Below are positions 16,712 through 22,679 of a stretch of DNA of 64,000 nt, piece after piece; within the stretch, counting starts at the first letter, position 1, and every line of letters starts with the position of its first letter. Source of the DNA: Mycobacteroides immunogenum (lineage in GTDB: Bacteria > Actinomycetota > Actinomycetes > Mycobacteriales > Mycobacteriaceae); the NCBI RefSeq assembly GCF_001605725.1, contig NZ_CP011530.1, positions 868,001 through 932,000 of the forward strand, in the 5' to 3' direction. The translations under genes were made by a program, and so were the position numbers. The notes under the pieces were generated by a model. It worked only from the letters and a program-made list of their open reading frames with translations. It ran no database searches and was not told the origin of the DNA.

Positions 16712-17992
16712 CTAGGTAGCGAGGTCGTCGGTAAAGGCCTCGTCGGCAAGATCTTCCAGCTCCTTGCCCTTGGTTTCCGGTCCCAGCAGGTATCCGGCGA
16801 TTGTCAAGATCCACAGCCCGCTCAGTGCCAGATACGGCGTCTGGATTCCGTATCGAGTGATGGCCCAGCCCACCAGGGCCGGTGCCGCGATGGAGACGAC
16901 GCGGCCGCCGCCGACCGCGATGCCGAATCCGGTGCCGCGCAGTACGGTCGGGAAGAGTTCGGCGACATAGGTGTCGCCGACGCCCCACAGCCAGCCCAGC
17001 GTCGCGATGGAGATGGCGCCGAACACCAGGTACTCGGGCAGGGTGTCTGAGGTGGCTCCTAGTGCGGTGGAAGCTATTTCGATCAATGCGCCAAGGATGG
17101 CCGAGGGGCGCCGCCCGAACCGGTCGGCCAGCGCCGTCCCGACGAAGACGAAGACCGCCTGCAACAGAAAGAAGATGAGGGCGTAGCGGATCGCATCGAT
17201 CGAGCTGGCATGGAACTTCTTGACGATGTAGGTGGTCAGGAACAGCGTCATGCCCCAGTAGCCGACCGCGTTGGCGGTGTAGACCAGCCAGCCGACCACA
17301 AGCCGTCGCCGTACCCCGGGCACCTGCCACAGCTTTGGTGCGGCGGTGCGCTCGATCCTTGCCTTGGCCTGGGTGTAGCGGTGTGATTCCCTGATGCCCT
17401 GCCGGGCAAGGAAAAGCACCACCGCGGGCACGATCGCAACGATGAATGCGGCCTGCCAGCCGAAGCGTGGAACCAGCACCAGCGCGACCCCGGCGGCCAG
17501 GACGTAACCCAGGGAGAAGAGCGAAAAGATCACGCCGCCAACGCCTATGGCGCGGGTCTTGGCCGGCCACACCTCGGCGGTGTAGGGCGCGCCGACCGCG
17601 AGCTCACCGGCGCCGCCGACACCCGTCAGGAACCGCAGACCGGTGAACGCGGCCACGTTTGTGGTGAGCCCGGCCAGCGCGGTGGTGACGCCGTACAGCA
17701 GGATCGAGGCCCCGAGTGTGGTCTTGCGGCCCCAGCGGTCTGCCGCCAGGCCGAATCCGATGGTGCCAATGGTGTAGCCGAGCAGGAAGACCGAACCGAT
17801 ATACCCGGCCTGGGCCTCGGTGATGTGCAGTGTGCTCTTGATCTCCGGCAGCACCAGGCCGTAGATGTTCACGGCGTACGAATCGAAGCCGTACCCCAGG
17901 CCCGCCGTCACCGCGACGAAGAGCGCCTGTCTGAACGTCACGGGGCGGGATTCAGCCCGGTGGGTCCCGGTGTTCTCGGCCGTGGAGGTCAT
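16712..17992 (-). CDS. MFS transporter, sugar/aromatic-acid type
   Basis: 426 residues with twelve hydrophobic segments and the MFS signature G-F-G-L-A-A-D-R-W-G-R-K between helices 2 and 3; a second copy LADRFGRRPSAIL occurs after helix 8. The overall pattern resembles the AAHS/sugar-porter families (for example, naphthalene or niacin-type proton symporters). ATG 17992 (MTSTAENTGTH) was chosen over the longer frame because the extension is not hydrophobic and looks random. Convergent with the hydrolase gene. Substrate not evident; no catabolic genes are adjacent. Confidence 0.87.
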   Translation of the reverse strand: MTSTAENTGTHRAESRPVTFRQALFVAVTAGLGYGFDSYAVNIYGLVLPEIKSTLHITEAQAGYIGSVFLLGYTIGTIGFGLAADRWGRKTTLGASILLYGVTTALAGLTTNVAAFTGLRFLTGVGGAGELAVGAPYTAEVWPAKTRAIGVGGVIFSLFSLGYVLAAGVALVLVPRFGWQAAFIVAIVPAVVLFLARQGIRESHRYTQAKARIERTAAPKLWQVPGVRRRLVVGWLVYTANAVGYWGMTLFLTTYIVKKFHASSIDAIRYALIFFLLQAVFVFVGTALADRFGRRPSAILGALIEIASTALGATSDTLPEYLVFGAISIATLGWLWGVGDTYVAELFPTVLRGTGFGIAVGGGRVVSIAAPALVGWAITRYGIQTPYLALSGLWILTIAGYLLGPETKGKELEDLADEAFTDDLAT

Positions 17993-18061
17993 TGGCCGAA
18001 CGCTATGAGCTGGTCCGTGGCCTGGTAAGGCTCCTGCTCCCGCTGATTGCAACGGATGATC

Positions 18062-18137
18062 TGGTGCCCCCCGTAGGGCTCGAACCTACGACCTGCGGAT
18101 TAAAAGTCCGTAGCTCTACCAACTGAGCTAGAGGGGC
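18062..18137 (-). tRNA. tRNA-Lys (anticodon TTT)
   Basis: Cloverleaf on the minus strand: acceptor GCCCCTC paired with GGGGGGC, D-arm GCTC...GAGC, anticodon stem CGGAC/ATCCG around loop CTTTTAA, T-arm with GGTTCGAGCC. The CCA end is encoded (18062-18064). It faces the other three tRNA genes divergently. Confidence 0.95.
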
Positions 18138-18191
18138 GTGCCGAGACAGAATACTGGTCGGGTGGCCGCGCGAGCACTGAGGTTATCCGGT

Positions 18192-18221
18192 TTGGGTTCT
18201 GAGGCTGTTGTGTCCTAAGCT
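18192..18221 (+). promoter_or_regulatory. possible promoter of the Glu-Asp-Phe tRNA operon
   Basis: TTGGGT (18192-18197) and TAAGCT (18216-18221) are 18 bases apart, about 55 bp before tRNA-Glu. Between this and the tRNA, CAACGC-GACAA-GCGTTG (18233-18249) forms a short hairpin in the presumed leader. Assignment rests on spacing only. Confidence 0.35.
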
Positions 18222-18276
18222 ATGCAAGCTCCCAACGCGACAAGCGTTGTGGGTACCCCGGAGAGATTCGGAATGG

Positions 18277-18349
18277 GCCCCCATCGTCTAGTGGCCTAGG
18301 ACGCCGCCCTTTCACGGCGGTAGCACGGGTTCGAATCCCGTTGGGGGTA
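18277..18349 (+). tRNA. tRNA-Glu (anticodon TTC)
   Basis: 73 nt. Acceptor GCCCCCA/TGGGGGT, anticodon loop CTTTCAC with stem CCGCC/GGCGG, T-loop GGTTCGAATCC. CCA is not encoded. First of three tandem tRNA genes. Confidence 0.95.
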
Positions 18350-18378
18350 CGCAACCAGTCATACTGGGAGCAGAGTAA

Positions 18379-18455
18379 GGCCCTGTGGCGCAGTTGGTTA
18401 GCGCGCCGCCCTGTCACGGCGGAGGTCGCGGGTTCGAGTCCCGTCAGGGTCGCCA
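18379..18455 (+). tRNA. tRNA-Asp (anticodon GTC)
   Basis: Acceptor GGCCCTG/CAGGGTC, anticodon loop CTGTCAC, T-loop GGTTCGAGTCC, encoded CCA at 18453-18455. Lies 29 bp after tRNA-Glu in the same orientation. Confidence 0.95.
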
Positions 18456-18492
18456 GTACGGCGAGGCAGTAAGTAGTTGGGTCCTGCCGTCC

Positions 18493-18569
18493 GGCCAGGT
18501 AGCTCAGTTGGTACGAGCGTCCGCCTGAAAAGCGGAAGGTCGCCGGTTCGATCCCGGCCCTGGCCACCA
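18493..18569 (+). tRNA. tRNA-Phe (anticodon GAA), target of an integrative element
   Basis: Acceptor GGCCAGG/CCTGGCC, anticodon loop CTGAAAA, T-loop GGTTCGATCCC, encoded CCA at 18567-18569. The cloverleaf is intact. Its 3' part from the anticodon arm onward is repeated at 22554-22600, so the element's own copy completes this gene while the displaced original 3' end lies at the far side. Confidence 0.95.
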
Positions 18570-18570
18570 T
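18524..18570 (+). repeat. attL, left 47-bp direct repeat in tRNA-Phe
   Basis: Identical over 47 bp to 22554-22600; two more bases (CC) match after one mismatch on the left. The repeat spans the anticodon arm, variable loop, T-arm and CCA of tRNA-Phe plus one base, the usual core site of tRNA-specific tyrosine integrases. Confidence 0.93.
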
Positions 18571-18607
18571 TCTTTACCTGCATTGACACGGATCTTGCAC
18601 TCGGTTG

Positions 18608-18949
18608 TCAGTTTTCTTTGTCCGGTTCTTGTCCGATCTTCGGTGTATGAATCTCGGTCGCGTGAAGCTGATCGAGGTTCGTTGCCACCTAGTCCAGCTC
18701 GTCCGCGTACAGGTCGCTTTAGATGTTCGCGGTGACGGTAGGCGTCGAGTGACCCATCGTTTTCTGGACGTAGCGAAGGTCGGCGCCCGATTTCCGGGCC
18801 AGGCTTGCGTAGGTATGCCGAAGGCCGTGGATCGTCAGCGGAGCTGAGTTGGTCTTCTTCAGGGCCTTGGGCTCTAGGCGTGATCCCGTGCGACTTCCTG
18901 GGTTGTTCATGTGCATTTTGTCCAGACTTGGGAACGGACGGCACCAATT
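18608..18949 (-). pseudogene. tyrosine integrase, C-terminal remnant
   Basis: The minus-strand frame encodes the C-terminal catalytic part of a phage integrase: LTIHGLRHTYASLARKSGAD with the H-x-x-R box, then VQKTMGHSTPTVTANI with the conserved Gly-His. Nine residues after that GHS, where the nucleophilic tyrosine belongs, the codon is TAA (18719-18721). Thirteen residues into the sequence beyond, a second in-frame TAG occurs (18689-18691) in D-E-L-D-stop-V-A-T where a Trp codon TGG would fit. The frame then runs on to TGA at 18608. The N-terminal two thirds are missing: an in-frame TGA at 18950-18952 marks the break. It is a dead gene with point nonsense changes, not a frameshift. Confidence 0.88.
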
Positions 18950-18952
18950 TCA

Positions 18953-19030
18953 ATGGCCACCAACTACTGTCCGGCGAGAGTCTTCAACTACTGGTTGATC
19001 GTCTATGGCGTGGAGGGCGGCGTGCTGTGA
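18953..19030 (+). CDS. possible 25-residue leader ORF
   Basis: ATG 18953 begins a 25-codon frame (MATNYCPARVFNYWLIVYGV...) whose TGA at 19028-19030 overlaps the GTG start of the next gene as GTGA. That overlap is the standard arrangement for translational coupling. There is no clear ribosome site and no recognisable product, so it may be chance. Confidence 0.25.
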   Translation: MATNYCPARVFNYWLIVYGVEGGVL

Positions 19031-21285
19031 GCGGGTATCGGTTGTGCGTGCACGTGGTGGCGGCAGGGTTTTTGGCAGCGGCCGGTTCTGCTGCATTGTC
19101 GGGGTTGGTAGCGACGGCGGCAGCTGAACCATCTAGTGGCGGTTCACATGAATCCGGTTCGCATGATTCGAGCCAATCACACGCTGGTAATGGCGGTGGG
19201 GAAAGCGCGCGGCATTCAGCCGGTTCGGGGTCTTCGGAATCGGCGGGCGTTACCCAGTCGCCCCAGACCAAGACGGCTGGAACTTCGGCAGCGCCCGGGT
19301 CTTCGGCCTCGGGCAGGGTCTCATCAGCTCACGGTGCAGCAGACTCCGGCAACACTGTTAGCAACAGTGGTGGGGCTCAGGCATCGGCGGACGGGCAGAT
19401 GGCGGGCCATTCGGTAGCGGCAAAACCCAAGGCGACACCATCGGGCGACGTGGCGGCTTCAGGCGATGGCCGCAATAGTGGCAGCGGCGCCAAGGCGGTG
19501 ACAAAGACACGGGCGCTCACCGACCCTAAACCCAGTACGTCGGGTGTCTTGGGCACATCAGTGGCGACCGATAAGCCCGCAGCGTCAACGGTTGCCGGTG
19601 TAGCCGAGGTGGCTGGGGCCAAGGCAAAGGAGCAGCTCTCGGGCGGCAAGGCCGTCAGTGAGACGAGTGCCGGTGCAGGTGCTGTGCAATCTGAACACAA
19701 CACGGCGTCGGTGGCTGCACGTGGGGCTAAAGGCGACGTTAAAGCCGACCAGACGCAGCTCTCTGATCTAAAACCGTTGCAGCCCAACGCGACACACGAC
19801 AACGCGTCGCCTTCCTCTGCACCGTCGGCGCTGACCGGCGATACAGGACAAGCCAAGCGAGTAGACGCCCAGTCGCCGGGCCGTGAACCGAACCGTTCAG
19901 CCTCGCACGTCACTCCAGATGTTGGGGCCAAGGCGACGGATACCTCTGGATCATTGAGTGCCAGTACTGTCACGGATAGGGCTGTTACCTCGACGGTGCG
20001 TATCGAGCAGAGTTCCCCGGCAACCTCCACCGTCACCGATGTAAAGGTGCCCGAGCATCTGACCACGGTGCAGATCCCGACACATCAAAGCTCTACTGCC
20101 ACAACGGAAACGAGTGCGGCACCGAAAACGGTTGCCGTCGCGGCGGTGACGGCCCCGGCAGCACCTGCTCCGGCCCCCGTTGCGCCGGTTCCGGTGGTGC
20201 CCGCGAATGCCCCTACGGCTCCGGGCGGAGCAACAGCCTCTATCACCTCAGCGTTGGCTGATGTGCGCAAACGTGGTGAGGGCAGCGGAGACACCGTCAC
20301 GCAAGAACCCGACAACACCGCACAAGCGCTGCGTGTGCAGAACGCGGCCAGCACCACAGCGTCCCTAGGCGCTGATGACGGCAGCACATTGACGAGCACC
20401 GAAGCCCTGGCCGGGGTAGCCGCTGCTGCCGCGCACGACCCCGAGAGCACTCCGCGCGTTCGTGTGGCACGTGATACCAGCAGCGTTGCCGGGGCTGCTG
20501 ATGATGCTGCCGCGCAGTTGGCCGCAGTGCGTGATGAGTTCGTGGGCAAGGCCACCCAGTTGGGTGCTGACCGGGCTAAGCTGGTGGCCGATAGCACTGC
20601 CTTGCGGGAAAAGCATGATGCCTTGACCGTGGAGCGGCAGAAGTTAGAGGCCGATCTAGAGAAGCACAACAAGAACTTGGCGACAGTGAACGCTGACGAT
20701 GCGGCTTTAGCACGCGATAACGCGGCACTGACCGCCGAGATTCTGGCGCACAACGCTGCCGTGGCGGCCGGTGGTGGATCGAATGCGGAAGCGGCCGCGT
20801 TAGCGGTGCGGCAAGCCGCATTGAACGCGCGGATAACAGCGAACACTCAGGCGAAACTGAAATACAACATTGAGGCAGCTCAACTCAACAGTCAGCAAGC
20901 AAGCATCAACGCCCGCGCCGATGAAAACCTCGCCGAAGGAATACGGCTTCAACAAGCCGATAGAGAGCTCAGCGCCCGTACCGCAGAGTTTGCCAACGGC
21001 CTTGGCGAAGCACTTGAGCCGTTGTCTAGAGGTGGTCGCGCTGATGTTATGGTCGAGGCCATTAACGCCATCAAACTCCCCCAACAAGAAGCCGCGCAAG
21101 CTGCCAACGCTGCTTCTAAAACAGCATTCGGGGAAACTGCTGGAATTGCCACACTCCGAGACGGCAGAATGATCGTGCTACCAACCAACTCATTACTAAA
21201 GGATGTGATAGCAGTGCTGCCCGATGGTGCTGTTACGGTTCTGCGCGGCGTGAGCATCCCCGAACTGCTATTGACAGCGATCTAG
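19027..21285 (+). CDS. secreted Ser/Ala/Thr-rich coiled-coil protein of unknown function
   Basis: 752 residues from GTG 19027, which follows GGAGGG; the longer frame to 18805 is antisense to the integrase remnant and is rejected. A Sec signal peptide (about 1-33, ending ATAAAE) is followed by about 450 residues of low-complexity Ser/Gly/Ala/Thr/Val sequence with a Pro/Ala/Val stretch near 380-400. From about 491 to 660 there is a long heptad-rich coiled coil (KLVADSTALREKHDALTVER, AALNARITANTQAKL), and a compact tail to the C-terminus (VMVEAINAIKLPQ, AFGETAGIATLRDGRM, VLPDGAVTVLRGV). The last 170 residues or so are homologous to the gene at 21916. I do not recognise a family. A surface stalk carrying a C-terminal effector or adhesion module is a reasonable picture, but it is inference. 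Confidence 0.7.
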   Translation: MSGYRLCVHVVAAGFLAAAGSAALSGLVATAAAEPSSGGSHESGSHDSSQSHAGNGGGESARHSAGSGSSESAGVTQSPQTKTAGTSAAPGSSASGRVSSAHGAADSGNTVSNSGGAQASADGQMAGHSVAAKPKATPSGDVAASGDGRNSGSGAKAVTKTRALTDPKPSTSGVLGTSVATDKPAASTVAGVAEVAGAKAKEQLSGGKAVSETSAGAGAVQSEHNTASVAARGAKGDVKADQTQLSDLKPLQPNATHDNASPSSAPSALTGDTGQAKRVDAQSPGREPNRSASHVTPDVGAKATDTSGSLSASTVTDRAVTSTVRIEQSSPATSTVTDVKVPEHLTTVQIPTHQSSTATTETSAAPKTVAVAAVTAPAAPAPAPVAPVPVVPANAPTAPGGATASITSALADVRKRGEGSGDTVTQEPDNTAQALRVQNAASTTASLGADDGSTLTSTEALAGVAAAAAHDPESTPRVRVARDTSSVAGAADDAAAQLAAVRDEFVGKATQLGADRAKLVADSTALREKHDALTVERQKLEADLEKHNKNLATVNADDAALARDNAALTAEILAHNAAVAAGGGSNAEAAALAVRQAALNARITANTQAKLKYNIEAAQLNSQQASINARADENLAEGIRLQQADRELSARTAEFANGLGEALEPLSRGGRADVMVEAINAIKLPQQEAAQAANAASKTAFGETAGIATLRDGRMIVLPTNSLLKDVIAVLPDGAVTVLRGVSIPELLLTAI

Positions 21286-21891
21286 ATGAAGACAGTGGAA
21301 GTGAATCCTGCCCAAGGTTCTGCGGTATTCGATTTCGAGGTCTATGTGCTGATGACCATGAAATTGAGGCTATCGCTAACCAGTGATCCTGTTAAGAAAC
21401 TTCGACTGCAAAATAAGCTGGCTGAGCATAGTCTCAGTGTTGCTGATGGTGAACGTATCTACGATCAGATGACGGCAACTCTTGTCGATGAAAATTCATT
21501 CTTTACGAACCTGAGAACCTTCCTCGGTGTCAACACTGATTACCAGCAGGTGGGTTTCGCTAGTGTGCTGTGGCCCGAATTCGATTTCAAGGCCACCACA
21601 GACAGCGCAGGGCAACTCCAGTCTGCGCGGTATTGGCACACTCGAAAGTCCGCTGGGCGCCCACAGTTTGATTCTCCGAGAGATGTACCGACCTGGAGTA
21701 TGGATCTGGAGGAATTCTCCGAAATCTTCGGGCCTCTCAATTGTGCTCTCCGGCACCCGATCTTCTACAAGGTTTTGCCTGCCTATGAAGAACATCAATT
21801 CCACTGGACCGATGAGCGTGGCATCAACCGCGACTATGCGGCAGGATTCTGCTGGGGATTATTTAACCACGCGGCAGAAAATTGGGATTAG
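21286..21891 (+). CDS. hypothetical protein of the tRNA-Phe element
   Basis: 201 residues. The ATG starts on the base after the upstream TAG, so translation is almost certainly coupled to the secreted coiled-coil protein. No signal peptide or membrane segment; the composition is that of a soluble, mildly acidic globular protein rich in aromatic residues (FDFEVYVLMTMKLRLSL, FASVLWPEFDFKATTD, HQFHWTDERGINRDYAAGF). Base composition is strikingly AT-rich for this genome, pointing to foreign origin. I do not recognise it. By position between a secreted multi-domain protein and an orphan copy of that protein's C-terminal module, an immunity or partner protein is a testable guess only. Confidence 0.65.
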   Translation: MKTVEVNPAQGSAVFDFEVYVLMTMKLRLSLTSDPVKKLRLQNKLAEHSLSVADGERIYDQMTATLVDENSFFTNLRTFLGVNTDYQQVGFASVLWPEFDFKATTDSAGQLQSARYWHTRKSAGRPQFDSPRDVPTWSMDLEEFSEIFGPLNCALRHPIFYKVLPAYEEHQFHWTDERGINRDYAAGFCWGLFNHAAENWD

Positions 21892-21915
21892 TTCTAATGG
21901 GGTCATTGTAGGATC

Positions 21916-22467
21916 ATGAGCAAGTCAGTACCGCGGGGTCTTAGAGCGTCAACTATCGATGCTGTGGTCCCTTTGAATACTGTCAGTGTGGCTGGTGCTG
22001 GTGATGATGCCGAGGCATTGGTCGCTCGGCAGGTCGAGCTTAATGCCCGGATCTCGGCCCGCAATCGGGAGGCGCTGGATTACAACGCGCACGCTGAGCA
22101 TCTAGTTCGTCGTCAGGAACGTCTTGAGGCGCGCACCGCCCAGTACGCGGCCGAAGAACTGTGCTTGCAGCGGCGCTGGCAAGAACTCGACGCCCAGGTA
22201 TTTAAACTTGCCCGTGAGTTGGGCGAAAAGCTGAAGTCGTGTCCGGAAAGTTCGGAACGTGCGGGGGTGATCGCCGAGGTCATCAGCGCCCTGAGCCTGG
22301 ATGGACCCCAAGCCGCACAAGCCGCAGTGGTCGCTGTCGATGCCGCGTTCGGTGGTACCGGTGCAATCACCACAACCGCTGATGGTGCAACAGTCATCGC
22401 CGCTGGTGGCCTCGTAGTATCGGCTAACGGCACCGTAATTGTTCGCGATAATGCAGATGAGGACTAA
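21916..22467 (+). CDS. orphan coiled-coil module, paralogue of the 19027 product's C-terminus
   Basis: 183 residues from ATG 21916, 24 bp after the previous stop. It lacks any signal peptide. From residue about 32 it aligns along its length with the C-terminal 190 residues of the secreted protein: ARQVELNARISARNREALDY matches VRQAALNARITANTQAKLKY; VIAEVISALSLDGPQAAQAA matches VMVEAINAIKLPQQEAAQAA; AFGGTGAITTTADGATVIAA matches AFGETAGIATLRDGRMIVLP. The stalk is absent. Such a stand-alone copy of a large protein's tip behind the full-length gene is what polymorphic toxin and contact-dependent loci often look like, though no toxin domain is recognisable. Confidence 0.65.
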   Translation: MSKSVPRGLRASTIDAVVPLNTVSVAGAGDDAEALVARQVELNARISARNREALDYNAHAEHLVRRQERLEARTAQYAAEELCLQRRWQELDAQVFKLARELGEKLKSCPESSERAGVIAEVISALSLDGPQAAQAAVVAVDAAFGGTGAITTTADGATVIAAGGLVVSANGTVIVRDNADED

Positions 22468-22553
22468 CTGGGTCCGCTGCACGATCAGATCAGGTGACAG
22501 TTTTAGCGACGGCTCGTGTCAACTGTGCAGCAAAACTTGGGCTATTTTATCCA

Positions 22554-22600
22554 CCTGAAAAGCGGAAGGTCGCCGGTTCGATCCCGGCCCTGGCCACCAT
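22554..22600 (+). repeat. attR, right 47-bp direct repeat
   Basis: Exact copy of 18524-18570, holding the 3' part of a tRNA-Phe gene without its 5' half. It marks the right boundary of the element; chromosome resumes at 22601. Confidence 0.93.
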
Positions 22601-22605
22601 GATTA

Positions 22606-22629
22606 CCCGCCGGCGACGGCGGGCTTTTT
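22606..22629 (+). terminator. intrinsic terminator, formerly of the tRNA-Phe operon
   Basis: CCCGCCG-GCGA-CGGCGGG stem-loop followed by CTTTTTAG, six bases beyond attR. Before integration it would have stood directly after tRNA-Phe. It now terminates transcripts leaving the element. Confidence 0.85.
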
Positions 22630-22679
22630 AGGTTTGTGGGGGGCGCGCACGTGCGGAGATCACGGCCGGGCCGAGCTCA

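Larger units (their letters stand above)
18524..22600. mobile_element. degenerate integrative element in tRNA-Phe
   Basis: About 4.1 kb bounded by 47-bp repeats derived from the 3' half of tRNA-Phe. A tyrosine-integrase remnant lies next to the tRNA and points toward it, as in integrated prophages and genomic islands. The cargo is a three-gene block of unrecognised proteins transcribed away from the tRNA. Part of the cargo is clearly AT-richer than the chromosome (24 G+C of 60 bases at 21361-21420). No phage structural, replication or excision genes are visible, so this is a cut-down island rather than a prophage. With its integrase broken it should be fixed unless helped in trans. Confidence 0.88.

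Noticed and set aside
18805..19026. N-terminal extension of the secreted coiled-coil protein
   Set aside because: It overlaps the integrase remnant on the other strand; a signal peptide starts at GTG 19027 behind GGAGGG.
22554..22600. Second tRNA-Phe gene
   Set aside because: Only the anticodon-arm-to-CCA part is present; no D-arm or 5' acceptor strand precedes it, so it is an attachment-site repeat.
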